A DNA stretch of 64,000 nt from Nitrospira sp. (GCA_029194725.1 JARFXQ010000011.1:1-64000); one strand, 5' to 3'; positions 17,116 through 26,615 are shown, counted from the stretch's first letter. Numbers and translations: made by a program. The notes: generated from the letters alone by a model not told the origin.

Positions 17116-18831
17116 TCACACTGCTTGATGTTGAACCGCTTCGGCATCGTTCGTTCGGGCCGCCTGATCGCGCAACGTCCGTCGCAGTACCTTGCCGATG
17201 ACCGTTCGTGGCAGCTCCTGACGAAATTCCACGGTCGACGGGATCTTGTATCGCGCCAGCAGTCCGGCGCAGTGCGTGATCAATGTCTGCTCGGTGACGA
17301 ACGACCCTGGTTTCGCCACGACGTAGGCTTTGATGACCTCACCGTACTCGTGGTCCGCAACCCCAACTACTGCGGCTTCGCTCACCGCCGGATGTCGACG
17401 CAAGACTTCTTCGACTTCCTGCGGATACACCGTTTCTCCTCGGGACTTAATGATGTCCTTCTTGCGATCGACAAAGTAGAAATATCCGCGATCATCCCGG
17501 CGGACAAGGTCGCCGGTGTGCAGCCATCCGTCTCGCATCACGGCGCGAGTTTCGTCTTCCCTGTTCCAGTATCCCAGCATGACCTGGGGTCCTCGCACGA
17601 TCAATTCACCCGTTTCGCCATTCGGCACTTCCTCCAGCCCAGTGTCTGAGTCCACCACCCGCGCCTCGGTATCGGGGAAGGGAAGTCCCATCGAGCCAGG
17701 CGGGTGCTCCCCGTGCATCGGGTTACAGTGGGTCGCGGGACCGGCTTCAGTCAGACCATAGCCCTCTGAAATTCTTGCTCCGGTGAGGCGTTCGAACCGC
17801 TCTTGCACATCGGCAGGAAGCGAGCTGGCTCCGCTCAGACAGACCCGTAATGAACGTAAATCATAGCGCTTGGCGTCCGGATGTTCAGTGATCATCGAAT
17901 ACATCATGGGTACGCCTGAAAACATGGAAATGCGATGGGTATGGATCGCCTTGATGACCTCGGCTGGTTGGAACCGAGGGAGAAGGACCACTGCGCATCC
18001 TGTCGCGATGGCTAAGTTTTGACAGGTGGTCTGACCGTAGGAGTGGAAAAATGGGATGGCACCCAGGAAGATTTCACGACCGTCACGAAAGTTCGGGGAC
18101 CAGTATCGGCCCTGAAGCGTATTCACAACCACATTGTGGTGCGTGAGCATCACGCCTTTGGCTGTTCCCGTCGTCCCACCGGTGTATTGCAATTGTGCGA
18201 GGTCGGTCGGGTGTACGAGAGGCAGACCGTCGGTACGATCCGCGCCCTTTACGGAGTTGGTGCCTATGAGTTCCAGAAAACCATACACAGGCGGAGTTTT
18301 CTCAATAGAAACCCAACGTTTGGCTAAGCGAGCCTTGATGGGATAGAGGAGCTTTTTGAAGAAGGGGAGATAGTCCCGAACGCTGGTGACGATGATCCGC
18401 TTGAGGAGTGTCGTCGAGTCCTGCACCGCTCGAACGCGAGGATAGAGTAGGTCAAGGACCACCATCGTCTCCGCCCCCGCATCGGTCAGTTGCATATGAA
18501 TTTCTCGTTCAACGTAGAGTGGATTGGTCGGTACGACGACGGCGCCGGCTTTCAAAATTCCGTAATAAGCGACGACCGTCTGTGGAATATTGGGAAGCAT
18601 GAGAGCGACGCGATCGCCTTGACTGACGCCGAGTTGCTGGAGCGCAAGTGCAAATCGAGCCGCGAGGTCGTTCAGTTCTCCATAAGAGATACATGTGCCA
18701 TAAAACAAAAGGGCAGGGGAGTTCGCGAAACGGTTCGATGAGTGTCGCAGGAGGTCTGGTACGGTCCACTCTGGATAGCTGATGCTTGAGGGCACTCCAG
18801 AATCATATTGGGTGATCCAAGTCTGTTGCAT
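17116..18831 (-). CDS. fadD: Long-chain fatty-acid-CoA ligase
   Basis: The protein activates fatty acids to acyl-CoA through an acyl-adenylate. The ATP-loop [27 protein letters not shown] and the hinge [11 protein letters not shown] are all present, and the length is typical of FadD. GGGAGGG precedes the ATG at 18831, seven codons inside the longest frame. It is the second gene of the minus-strand operon and would feed the acyl-CoA dehydrogenases further downstream. Confidence 0.92.
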   Translation of the reverse strand: MQQTWITQYDSGVPSSISYPEWTVPDLLRHSSNRFANSPALLFYGTCISYGELNDLAARFALALQQLGVSQGDRVALMLPNIPQTVVAYYGILKAGAVVVPTNPLYVEREIHMQLTDAGAETMVVLDLLYPRVRAVQDSTTLLKRIIVTSVRDYLPFFKKLLYPIKARLAKRWVSIEKTPPVYGFLELIGTNSVKGADRTDGLPLVHPTDLAQLQYTGGTTGTAKGVMLTHHNVVVNTLQGRYWSPNFRDGREIFLGAIPFFHSYGQTTCQNLAIATGCAVVLLPRFQPAEVIKAIHTHRISMFSGVPMMYSMITEHPDAKRYDLRSLRVCLSGASSLPADVQERFERLTGARISEGYGLTEAGPATHCNPMHGEHPPGSMGLPFPDTEARVVDSDTGLEEVPNGETGELIVRGPQVMLGYWNREDETRAVMRDGWLHTGDLVRRDDRGYFYFVDRKKDIIKSRGETVYPQEVEEVLRRHPAVSEAAVVGVADHEYGEVIKAYVVAKPGSFVTEQTLITHCAGLLARYKIPSTVEFRQELPRTVIGKVLRRTLRDQAARTNDAEAVQHQAV

Positions 18832-18884
18832 CGGACCCTCCCCCACTATCAAGCACGGGCATGCCGGCGAAATCGCTCACGGTG

Positions 18885-19622
18885 CTAACTCGCACGCCGC
18901 TGAGCTAAGTCAGACCACGTGGTATCAGAGCTCGTCTTCCGTTGCTCCAATCCTGCCCAGAACCCCTCCAAATAGCCGAGCACCGCATCGACGCCGAAGC
19001 GAAAATCTTCTTCATCCTGTTTGGACATCTCGGTCTCATCCGTTCCTTGCATCGCCGTTACCGCGTGCTCCATTGCCTCCTCGTGAGTGACCTCCAGTTG
19101 CCGGTGAAAGGTGAAATAGGTCAAGTCCATGTGAGGGTAACGAGTTGTTTTCAGTTGCGTGAGGCCCGGGATTAAGCGATCCCACATTGTGATGGCCATG
19201 TTCTCAAGGCCGAATGAGGCACCCAAGGCCCTCGCGTGGTTGCCGTCGCTGTACAGCTTTTCCATCCCTTCGATATAGGCGCGAGTTGAGGGCAGGATCG
19301 GGCGAGTCATGGCATCGTGAATGTCGATTCCCAGAGACCGCAAGAAGTCGCGGTACAGCAGTTCGTGGCGACGCCGAGTCTCTCCATCGCCCAGTTCGGA
19401 GTACAACACTTTGGTCAGCTCGTCGGCGATCTGTTCGTCCTCGGTATTCACGAGCTGAGCCACTAGAACCTGCGGAAAAAATCTGGCGAAGTTGTAGAAC
19501 TCCACTGCGAATTCCTTGAGTGCTTTGTCTGTGAGGTCGCCGGAGCAAAAACGAGTGAGGTAGGAATTGTTGATGGCTCCATGCCCAAGTACGAGTTGCC
19601 GCATTTCTTTATGGAAAGTCAT
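18885..19622 (-). CDS. Heme-oxygenase-fold iron-dependent oxidase (HDO superfamily)
   Basis: The helical protein of 245 residues has ELGDGETRRRH and FTFHRQLEVTHEEAMEHA, the spaced Glu/His ligands of TENA/PqqC/CADD-like and HDO diiron proteins. Characterised members cut or oxidise small substrates with O2, for example fatty acids (UndA) or amino-acid-derived groups. GGAGG lies 5 bp before the ATG at 19622, four codons inside the longest frame. It heads the beta-oxidation operon next to the divergent control region. A fatty-acid-related oxidase is an attractive guess, but substrate and product are unknown. Confidence 0.75.
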   Translation of the reverse strand: MTFHKEMRQLVLGHGAINNSYLTRFCSGDLTDKALKEFAVEFYNFARFFPQVLVAQLVNTEDEQIADELTKVLYSELGDGETRRRHELLYRDFLRSLGIDIHDAMTRPILPSTRAYIEGMEKLYSDGNHARALGASFGLENMAITMWDRLIPGLTQLKTTRYPHMDLTYFTFHRQLEVTHEEAMEHAVTAMQGTDETEMSKQDEEDFRFGVDAVLGYLEGFWAGLEQRKTSSDTTWSDLAQRRAS

Positions 19623-19634
19623 AGACGCCTCCAA

Positions 19635-19859
19635 GGCTCTTCGCTAATGGAACCCATCATGTGTTGATGATAACGTTTTTATATTACAATCGCAACAGGT
19701 TGATGGTATAAATCGTAGCGATGGATTGACGTTTTAGCATCGAGGTATTAAACATTATCCTTGTAATGAGTTTTAAAAGATAGTAACCTACTATCGTGCA
19801 ATCGTAAAAGTGTATAAACAAGAGGCGTTGGGAATCGGGCAAGGTAATCTGGAGACATC
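19635..19859. promoter_or_regulatory. Divergent control region of the two catabolic operons
   Basis: This A+T-rich block separates the minus-strand beta-oxidation operon from the plus-strand amino-acid operon. A perfect palindrome GATAGTA-ACC-TACTATC lies at 19779-19795 and a shorter one, CATTA-N6-TAATG, at 19753-19768; both look like regulator sites. A weak plus-strand promoter may be TTGACG (19726-19731), 17 bp, TAAACA (19749-19754). The plus-strand message would then start close to the palindromes. Confidence 0.5.
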
Positions 19860-20453
19860 ATGGAGCAGACGACGGGGTTCGATCACGTTACGTTCTGCGT
19901 CGACAATCTCGAAGCTGCAGAATTTCTGTTCGCTAAGATCCTCGGCTTCGAGGTGATTTGGGCGGCGAAAGATGTCGGCAGTGATACATCGTCAATGGAC
20001 ACTGTCGTTGTGCAGCGCGGGGCCGCCAAGATCGCTCTCATGCAGGGTCGAGACAAGGCGGGGAAGTCTCAAATCAACGAATTCATCGAAAAGTATGGAC
20101 AGGGCGTGCAACACGTCGCGTTCGCGGTCGACAACATCGAGGCCGTGTGTCGAGAATGGGAGGCGCATGGCGTGAAATTCAGTGGGCCGGTCAAAGAGGG
20201 GAGAGACGGGTTCGGACCGCTCAAGCAACGCTTCACCTATCCTCTTTTCCCGAACAGTGGACTGTTCATCGAGTTGATCCAACGGCAGCACGGCGAAGAG
20301 GCGGCGCGGACGTTTGTCAGAAGTACAGTGGAGTCGCTGTACAAGGATATCGAACGTGACCAAACTTCCGGAGTCGAGAAGACGATTATCGATTACGACC
20401 CGTCTTCGATGCCCGGGCAAGAGCAAAGGAAACCGCTGAAAAAGGCGTCATAG
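19860..20453 (+). CDS. hpd: Half-size 4-hydroxyphenylpyruvate dioxygenase-like protein
   Basis: HPPD turns 4-hydroxyphenylpyruvate into homogentisate with Fe(II) and O2. This 197-residue protein aligns with the C-terminal, iron-bearing part of the usual 350-residue enzyme: FDHV (His9), QINEFIEKYGQGVQHVAF (His85) and GLFIELIQR (Glu138) match the three iron ligands, and SLYKDIERDQ matches the terminal helix. The N-terminal non-catalytic barrel is missing and no frameshift explains this, as the ATG follows GGAG. Immediate linkage to hmgA and fahA supports the role. A different single-unit VOC dioxygenase is the alternative. Confidence 0.72.
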   Translation: MEQTTGFDHVTFCVDNLEAAEFLFAKILGFEVIWAAKDVGSDTSSMDTVVVQRGAAKIALMQGRDKAGKSQINEFIEKYGQGVQHVAFAVDNIEAVCREWEAHGVKFSGPVKEGRDGFGPLKQRFTYPLFPNSGLFIELIQRQHGEEAARTFVRSTVESLYKDIERDQTSGVEKTIIDYDPSSMPGQEQRKPLKKAS

Positions 20454-20481
20454 CCGCACGATCCACTTGGTGAGAGCCGCC

Positions 20482-21588
20482 ATGTATCTCACGCGGAGAG
20501 GAAAAGTTCCCAATCAGGCCCATGTCGGCATTCCCGAAGGGCTTCATGAAGAAGAACATGGGCGAAACGGGTTTTCGGGGGCAGCTTCTCACCTCTATAG
20601 AATGCACCCACCGACGGCGTGGATCGCGATCGAGGGGAAGCTCAAGCCGCGGGCCTTTGCTTGCACGCAGCTTTCCGAGTCCACATTATCCATCGCCACA
20701 CAATCAGCGCTGATGATGCAAAGCCAGGATGTCGCTCTCCATCTTTCCCGGCGAGGGGAGTCGATGCCATATTTTGTGCGCAATGCGGATGGAGATGAAG
20801 TTCATTTCGTGCATAAGGGCATAGGAAAATTTGAAAGCGACTATGGGTGCCTGACTTACGAGCCGGGCGATTACGTCCTGATCCCCAAGGGGACGACCTA
20901 TCGGACTCACATCGATCAAGGACCTTCCGATTTTCTCATTATAGAAACGCCTGTTCCCCTGATGGTGCCGGAGCGAGGAGCTCTCGGACAGCATGCGCTC
21001 TTCGATAAAGGTGTGCTTGTCGCTCCCGACTTGGAAACGGCGGCGCCGGTAGAGACGGTGGGTCGAGCATGGGAGGTTCACATCAAGCGCCAAGGCGAGT
21101 GGACACGGGTTGTCTATTCCTTCTATCCCATGGATGTGGTTGGGTGGAAAGGGGACCTCTGGGTCGCAAAGCTCAACGTGCGGGATTTCAGGCCGGTCGT
21201 GAGTCCCAGCTATCATCTGCCGCCGAGCGTCCATCAGACGTTCCAGGCCGGCGGATGTCTCATTTCAACTTTTGTTCCGAGGCCTTTGGAAAGCGATCCA
21301 GAGGCCTTGCGGGTCCCCTTTTACCATCGAAATACCGACTACGATGAAGTGATCTTCTACCATGATGGTGAATTCTTCAGCCGCGCGGGAATTCAGCCTG
21401 GGATGCTCACGTTGCATCCTCAGGGTATTCACCATGGGCCGCAGCCCCAGGCGGTCCAAGCCGGCAAAACGAAGACATGCACGAACGAAGTGGCGGTGAT
21501 GGTGGAGTCCAAAGCTCCCTTCACGGTGTCACCGGAAATGGAAGCGGTGGAGTTGAAGGACTATGCATTGAGTTGGAGTCTTCGATGA
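20482..21588 (+). CDS. hmgA: Homogentisate 1,2-dioxygenase
   Basis: The enzyme opens the ring of homogentisate to maleylacetoacetate. The cupin region contains LPPSVHQTF, the iron-binding YHRNTDYDEVIFYHDGEF and HPQGIHHGPQP, in the family's order. At 368 residues it is shorter than the roughly 430-440 of mammalian and Pseudomonas enzymes and belongs to a compact bacterial form. A TTG at 20467 is in frame, but the ATG at 20482 after GGTGAGAG is preferred. Its stop overlaps the fahA start (ATGA). Confidence 0.85.
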   Translation: MYLTRRGKVPNQAHVGIPEGLHEEEHGRNGFSGAASHLYRMHPPTAWIAIEGKLKPRAFACTQLSESTLSIATQSALMMQSQDVALHLSRRGESMPYFVRNADGDEVHFVHKGIGKFESDYGCLTYEPGDYVLIPKGTTYRTHIDQGPSDFLIIETPVPLMVPERGALGQHALFDKGVLVAPDLETAAPVETVGRAWEVHIKRQGEWTRVVYSFYPMDVVGWKGDLWVAKLNVRDFRPVVSPSYHLPPSVHQTFQAGGCLISTFVPRPLESDPEALRVPFYHRNTDYDEVIFYHDGEFFSRAGIQPGMLTLHPQGIHHGPQPQAVQAGKTKTCTNEVAVMVESKAPFTVSPEMEAVELKDYALSWSLR

Positions 21589-22577
21589 AACTCGTCAGCT
21601 TCCGAGTCAGAACCTCTCTCGGCACCTTCACCAGGGTAGGAGCGATACACCATGAACAGATTGTGGACTTGAACATGGCCTATGCCCGTTGGTTGGCGGA
21701 TCAACAGGAAGCGCAACCATGTCGCCTGGCCGATGCGCAGGTTCCATCCACGATGTTGGAATTTCTCGAAGGAGGAGCTTCTACAATCGCGGCAGCGTGC
21801 CGAGCGAAAGATTACGTAACAGCACTTCCCGCTTCAGTCAGAGGTCCTACGGGGGGAACGATCATGTATTCATCCACCGATGTTCAACTCTCCGCTCCCC
21901 TTCCCAATCCGCCTTCGCTCCGCGATTTTATCGCGTTTGAAGACCATATTGCCGCGACTTCGAAGAAGCGGGGGCAACCGATCCCACCGGAATGGTACAA
22001 AATGCCGGTCTACTATAAGGGAAACCATCGTACGATCATCGGGCCTGACGAGGCTTTAGCCTGGCCGCTCGACACGACGAAGCTGGACTACGAGCTGGAA
22101 CTCGCCTGTGTAGTCGGGCGCAAGGGCAGAGACATTCCCGAACGGCAGGCAGAGCATTACATCGCCGGTTACACGATCATGAACGATTTCAGCGCGCGCG
22201 ACATTCAATTCCAAGAAATGGCTTGTCGGCTGGGGCCGGCTAAGGGCAAGGACTTCGCAACCGCGATGGGTCCCTGTCTCGTCACTCCCGATGAGATTGC
22301 CGACCTCGGTGCATTGACGATGATTGCCAGGGTGAACGGAGAAGAGTGGTCGCGGGGGCGATTTGGGACCATCCACTGGTCTTTTCCCCAGATGATCGCG
22401 CATGTGTCGCGAGGCGAAACTATTTATCCGGGCGATGTCTTTGGTTCGGGAACGGTCGGAGGGGGATGTGGCCTGGAAATGGATCGCTACCTGAAGCCGG
22501 GTGACGTGGTGGAGCTGGAAATCCAACCGGTCGGCGTTCTCAGAACCTCTGTGGCAAGTGAAGCAGAAAGGGGGTGA
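21585..22577 (+). CDS. fahA: Fumarylacetoacetate hydrolase family protein
   Basis: The family cleaves C-C bonds of 2,4-diketo acids; here the expected substrate is fumarylacetoacetate, giving fumarate and acetoacetate. The metal site shows DYELELACVVG and NDFSARDIQ, plus the FGSGTVGGGCGLE C-terminal block. The ATG at 21585 shares ATGA with the hmgA stop, so I take it over an upstream frame that overlaps hmgA by 100 bp. Maleylacetoacetate isomerase (MaiA) is not found nearby, so that step relies on a gene elsewhere or on glutathione-free isomerisation. Confidence 0.87.
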   Translation: MKLVSFRVRTSLGTFTRVGAIHHEQIVDLNMAYARWLADQQEAQPCRLADAQVPSTMLEFLEGGASTIAAACRAKDYVTALPASVRGPTGGTIMYSSTDVQLSAPLPNPPSLRDFIAFEDHIAATSKKRGQPIPPEWYKMPVYYKGNHRTIIGPDEALAWPLDTTKLDYELELACVVGRKGRDIPERQAEHYIAGYTIMNDFSARDIQFQEMACRLGPAKGKDFATAMGPCLVTPDEIADLGALTMIARVNGEEWSRGRFGTIHWSFPQMIAHVSRGETIYPGDVFGSGTVGGGCGLEMDRYLKPGDVVELEIQPVGVLRTSVASEAERG

Positions 22578-22579
22578 AG

Positions 22580-23332
22580 ATGCCGGTCGACACGGCTGAG
22601 CAGGCTCTCGCAGAGATGGTGGAACAGCATCGAACGCTCTATGACGAGCCGGCGATTGATGCAAAGCTGACAGGCCTTATTCGTGCCGGTTCTCACACCA
22701 TTCTGACAAAGAAGGACATTCTGGAGATTCTCCGTACATCTCGATCCGTCTACTTCGATACCCATGTGGAGGTCGTGTCAGGTCATCACACTGGTACCTA
22801 CCTCCGGTTCGAATCGATCGCGCGTTTTCCGGAATTGATCAAGCGGTTGGTCGTCGATATGGCGGCCTGGATCAATCTGACGTTTCAACACCATCCAATC
22901 ACCGGTCTCGTGGCGACCAGCTCGACAGCGGAATTACTTGCGCGAGGCATTGCTGAGGTCTTGGATGACACGATGGGATTGCGTCTGGCACTGACACCGT
23001 ACAGCTGTCAGACAGGACGAATCGGGACGGACATTGCGGTCGGTGCGATCAAAGCCGGCGAGCGTTTTGTGGCTCTCAACGATGTCACCACGCGCGGCAA
23101 TTGTGTCAGCAAACTCGGCAAGGTCATCACGGACAATGGAGGTCTGTTGGCAGGGTTGATGGTCTTTGCCCGCCGCGACAGCGGCCAGTTCCCGCTGATG
23201 AACGAATTAATCGCACAGCATCCGTTCTACTACACGACGGATCTCGACATGCCGCAGTGGGAGCCAACACACTGTCCTCTATGCCGGGCACACAAACCTT
23301 TGCTGTCATGGAAAGATATGCCGGTTTTGTAA
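22580..23332 (+). CDS. Phosphoribosyltransferase-fold protein of unknown role
   Basis: Two regions mark the type I PRTase fold: the ITGLVATSSTAELLARGIA segment and the PRPP-loop-like FVALNDVTTRGNCVSKLG, the latter close to orotate phosphoribosyltransferases. The C-terminus ends with THCPLCRAHKPL, a cysteine pair that could bind metal. ATG 22580 has GGGGGTG before it; GTG 22574, overlapping the fahA stop, is an alternative. It sits between the tyrosine and branched-chain modules with close spacing, so it belongs to the operon, but I know no step there needing a PRTase. Confidence 0.7.
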   Translation: MPVDTAEQALAEMVEQHRTLYDEPAIDAKLTGLIRAGSHTILTKKDILEILRTSRSVYFDTHVEVVSGHHTGTYLRFESIARFPELIKRLVVDMAAWINLTFQHHPITGLVATSSTAELLARGIAEVLDDTMGLRLALTPYSCQTGRIGTDIAVGAIKAGERFVALNDVTTRGNCVSKLGKVITDNGGLLAGLMVFARRDSGQFPLMNELIAQHPFYYTTDLDMPQWEPTHCPLCRAHKPLLSWKDMPVL

Positions 23333-23353
23333 GTCAGAGATTCGGAGGTTGTC

Positions 23354-24352
23354 ATGGATGTTGCCGACATCGCCAAAGAGATCAAGCGGGACGACCTGCT
23401 CCAGATGTACCACTACCTCAGGCTCACCCGAGCGCTTGAGGAGAGGGTCACAGCACTGTACAGACAGGGACGTATCGTCGGAGGAGTCTATACCAGTCAT
23501 GGAATGGAAGCGATCGCCGTCGGGTATGCTTCCGCTCTGGAGCGAGATGATGTCATCGCTCCGTATCACCGGGACATGGGGGCTTTCCTCATTCGAGGCT
23601 TCACAACCGGCGAGATTCTCGCCCAATATCTTGGGAGGAGGACCGGGCCGACCAAAGGAAAAGACGGAAATGTGCACATGGGAGATCTCAGGCGAGGAGT
23701 TTTCGGATTTGTCAGTCACTTGGCAGACAACCTGCCGGTGGCAACCGGTGCAGCTCTGGCCTTCAAGATTCGAGGCGAATCGCGCGTGGTCTTTACGGGA
23801 ACCGGTGATGGAGGATCCAGCAGGGGCGATTTTCATGAGGCGATGAATTTTGCGGCGGTGCGGAAACTCCCCGTCGTCTTTTTCTGTAACAACAACCAAT
23901 ATGCGTACTCGACGCCGCTTCGTCTGCAGATGGCGATTCCGAACGTCGTGGATCGAGCCAAGGCCTATGGCATGCCCGGTGAGATTGTGGATGGTAACGA
24001 CGTGGCGGCGGTCTATCTGGCGGCCAAACGGGCGATTGCAATCGCCCGCGAGGGTGAAGGGCCGACCTTTCTCGAGTTCAAGACGATGCGGATGCACGGC
24101 CATTCCGAACATGATCCGGCCAAATACGTGCCGCGTGAACTGTTGGAGGACTGGAAGCAGAAAGATCCGATCCTGAAGGCCGAGAGGCTGCTCGGAGAAC
24201 TCGGCTATGGCGAGGAATCATATTTCCAAAGAGTAGCCGAGCAAGTAAAGAGCGAAGTCGAGGCTGGTGTGGAATTTGCCGAACAGAGTCCTCTGCCGGA
24301 AGGACCGGAAATGTTGGAAGGCGTGTTCGCGGATGGAGCTGACAGCTATTAA
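23354..24352 (+). CDS. 2-oxoacid dehydrogenase E1 alpha subunit
   Basis: E1 alpha and beta form the thiamin-diphosphate decarboxylase of branched-chain or pyruvate dehydrogenase complexes. The ThDP/Mg motif runs from GDG (151-153) to NN (179-180), and the phosphorylation-loop region MHGHSEHDPAKYV is present. GGAGG stands 5 bp before the ATG. Among leucine, propionate and acyl-CoA genes, a branched-chain 2-oxoacid substrate is more likely than pyruvate, but sequence alone does not exclude pyruvate or acetoin. Confidence 0.85.
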   Translation: MDVADIAKEIKRDDLLQMYHYLRLTRALEERVTALYRQGRIVGGVYTSHGMEAIAVGYASALERDDVIAPYHRDMGAFLIRGFTTGEILAQYLGRRTGPTKGKDGNVHMGDLRRGVFGFVSHLADNLPVATGAALAFKIRGESRVVFTGTGDGGSSRGDFHEAMNFAAVRKLPVVFFCNNNQYAYSTPLRLQMAIPNVVDRAKAYGMPGEIVDGNDVAAVYLAAKRAIAIAREGEGPTFLEFKTMRMHGHSEHDPAKYVPRELLEDWKQKDPILKAERLLGELGYGEESYFQRVAEQVKSEVEAGVEFAEQSPLPEGPEMLEGVFADGADSY

Positions 24353-24383
24353 CTGTCGGTTTTCGGTCCAGAAGGAGCCTCAT

Positions 24384-25379
24384 ATGGTGACGACGGCTCA
24401 AGCTACCGAAGAAGTCAGTTACTTGGAGGCGATTTCACAAGCCTTGGATGAGGAAATGGCCAGAGATGAGCGGGTGTTTTTGATGGGCGAAGATATCGGC
24501 ACATACGGGGGAGCCTTCAAGATCACCGAAGGGTTTCTCCAAAAATACGGTGAGTGGCGCGTGTTGGATACGCCGCTGGCCGAGTCAGGGTTTGTCGGCG
24601 CGGCGATTGGGGCGGCCATGATGGGGCTACGTCCGGTGGTGGAGATGCAGTTTGCGGACTTCATTTCCTGCGCCTTCGACCAGATCACTGAGGTCGCGGC
24701 CAAGAATCATTACCGGTGGGGAGCTGCTGTGCCCATGGTTATCCGCGCGCCGTTCGGCGGCGGCGTGCATGGTGGGCCGTTCCATTCTGAATGTCCGGAA
24801 GGCTGGTTCTTCCATTCACCCGGGCTCAAGCTGGTCGCCCCGTCAACACCATACGACGCCAAGGGGCTCCTCAAGGCCGCGATTCGCGATCCTAACCCGG
24901 TGATCTACTTCGAGCACAAATTTCTCTACCGCCGCATCAAGTCTGCCTTGCCTAAGGAAGACTTCATTGTGCCGCTCGGAAAGGCCGATGTGAAACGGGT
25001 CGGGAACGATATCTCGCTCATCACGTACGGAGCAATGGTGCACCTGGCCCTCGAGGCTGCTCAGGCATTGACGAAGGAAGGGATTGACCTGGAAGTGGTC
25101 GATTTGCGCACATTGATCCCGCTCGACAAGGAAACGATCTATTCGTCCGTACGCAAGACCAGCAAAGTCATTCTTCTGCATGAGGACAACAAGACCGGTG
25201 GTATCGGAGCCGAAATCGCAGCACTGTTGGCTGAAGACTGTTTCGATTGCTTGGATGGGCCGATTGTGCGCGTCGCGCCACCGGACACACCGGTGCCATT
25301 CAGCCCGCCGCTGGAGGAGTTTTTCCTCCCGAAGGCGAGCGACATCGTCTCAGCAGCGCGGAAGCTGGCGGCGTACTAA
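24384..25379 (+). CDS. 2-oxoacid dehydrogenase E1 beta subunit
   Basis: The partner of the preceding E1 alpha gene completes the ThDP site. It contains MGEDIGTYGGAFK, LAESGFVGAAIGAAMMGLRPVVE and RAPFGGGVHGGPFHSE, all standard for E1 beta, and ends with HEDNKTGGIGAEIA. The longest frame begins in the alpha gene at 24267, but the ATG at 24384 follows AAGGAG and gives the normal 331 residues. Confidence 0.9.
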   Translation: MVTTAQATEEVSYLEAISQALDEEMARDERVFLMGEDIGTYGGAFKITEGFLQKYGEWRVLDTPLAESGFVGAAIGAAMMGLRPVVEMQFADFISCAFDQITEVAAKNHYRWGAAVPMVIRAPFGGGVHGGPFHSECPEGWFFHSPGLKLVAPSTPYDAKGLLKAAIRDPNPVIYFEHKFLYRRIKSALPKEDFIVPLGKADVKRVGNDISLITYGAMVHLALEAAQALTKEGIDLEVVDLRTLIPLDKETIYSSVRKTSKVILLHEDNKTGGIGAEIAALLAEDCFDCLDGPIVRVAPPDTPVPFSPPLEEFFLPKASDIVSAARKLAAY

Positions 25380-25472
25380 AAAGGACTGAGTGATGAGGAC
25401 TGAACACCAAAGCCCCTCGCATGTGCTGGATGCCTATCTCAATCTTGAGCACTCGTCACTCAACACTTAAGC
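25380..25472. repeat. Imperfect inverted repeat between E1 beta and E2 genes
   Basis: GGACTGAGTGATGAGGACTG near the left edge pairs imperfectly with GAGCACTCGTCACTCAACAC near 25447-25466. The resulting hairpin could trim or stabilise the operon mRNA or be a dispersed short repeat. No gene is credible inside. Confidence 0.45.
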
Positions 25473-26615
25473 ATGGCTACCGAGATCATCATGCCGCAGC
25501 TCGGAGAGAGCATCGCCGAAGGAACGGTCGTGAAGTGGCTCGTTCCAATCGGAGGGACGATTCAGAAGGACGAGTCCCTCTTGGAAGTTGAAACTGAAAA
25601 GGTGACATTGGAAATTCCCTCGCCCGCCACAGGCTTGCTGAATGAGGTCGTCGTGCATGAGGGTGAGACGGTTCCTGTCGGAACCTTGCTGGCCAGAATC
25701 GAGAGTGCTCCGCCGTCGGAAGTGATCAATCGGGTCGGCGGGGTGGTCGTCCGTCCAATGGAATCGACTCCAGGGGGCGAACAACATCATTCCCCGGCGG
25801 TTCGGCAGCTGGCAAAGGAGCGCGGCATCGATCTTTCACAGGTGAAGGGGACCGGGGTCGGCGGTCGGGTAACCAAGAAGGATGTACTCGACTGTATCGC
25901 TCAGAACGGGCCTCAGAGCAAATTTGCTGCTGCGGGCGAAGAGGTTTCCATGGGCGAAGAACTTTTGCCCTTCACGCAGATGCGGAAGACTATCGCCGAT
26001 CGGATGGTCAAGAGCAAACAGGTGTCAGCCCACGTCACCACCTTTTTCGAAGCTGATTTTTCGAGCATCACCAAATTCAGGGAAGGTCGAAACCTCACTT
26101 ATCTACCGTTTGTGATCCGTTCCGCGACGAAAGCCATTCGCGAGGTCCCAGTCGTGAATTCGTCATGGAGTGAGCAAGGCATCGCGGTGAAGAAGGATAT
26201 TCATATGGGGATCGCTACAGCGCTTGATGACGGGCTCTTGGTGCCGATTATTCGATATGCCGATCGAAAAGGACTGACGCAACTGGCGAAAGAAATCGGT
26301 GACCTCGCTGAACGGGCCAGGTCAAAAAAGTTGAACCCTGAAGAGGTTCAGGGCGGGACGTTCACGATCACGAGCCATGGGGGGTTCGGCAGCTTGTTCA
26401 GCACCCCCATCATCCATCAGCCGCAAATCGCGATTTTGGGCATCGGCGTCATTCAGAAACGTGCCGTCGTCATTGACGATGCAATCGCCATTCGGCCGAT
26501 GGGCTATCTCAGCCTGTCCTTCGACCATCGGGTCATCGACGGTGCAACGGCGGATCAGTTCATGGCAAAAGTAAAACACTATCTCGAACAGAGCCATTGG
26601 GAGCAGATCTTGTGA
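25473..26615 (+). CDS. 2-oxoacid dehydrogenase E2 (dihydrolipoamide acyltransferase)
   Basis: E2 carries the acyl group from E1 to CoA. The lipoyl domain (1-78) has the modified Lys43 in VETEKVTLEIPSP, the E1/E3-binding domain lies at about 105-140 (SPAVRQLAKERGIDLSQVKG), and the catalytic domain ends in SFDHRVIDGATADQF with the active His. A single lipoyl domain and 380 residues are usual. The complex needs E3, which is not encoded in the window. Confidence 0.9.
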   Translation: MATEIIMPQLGESIAEGTVVKWLVPIGGTIQKDESLLEVETEKVTLEIPSPATGLLNEVVVHEGETVPVGTLLARIESAPPSEVINRVGGVVVRPMESTPGGEQHHSPAVRQLAKERGIDLSQVKGTGVGGRVTKKDVLDCIAQNGPQSKFAAAGEEVSMGEELLPFTQMRKTIADRMVKSKQVSAHVTTFFEADFSSITKFREGRNLTYLPFVIRSATKAIREVPVVNSSWSEQGIAVKKDIHMGIATALDDGLLVPIIRYADRKGLTQLAKEIGDLAERARSKKLNPEEVQGGTFTITSHGGFGSLFSTPIIHQPQIAILGIGVIQKRAVVIDDAIAIRPMGYLSLSFDHRVIDGATADQFMAKVKHYLEQSHWEQIL

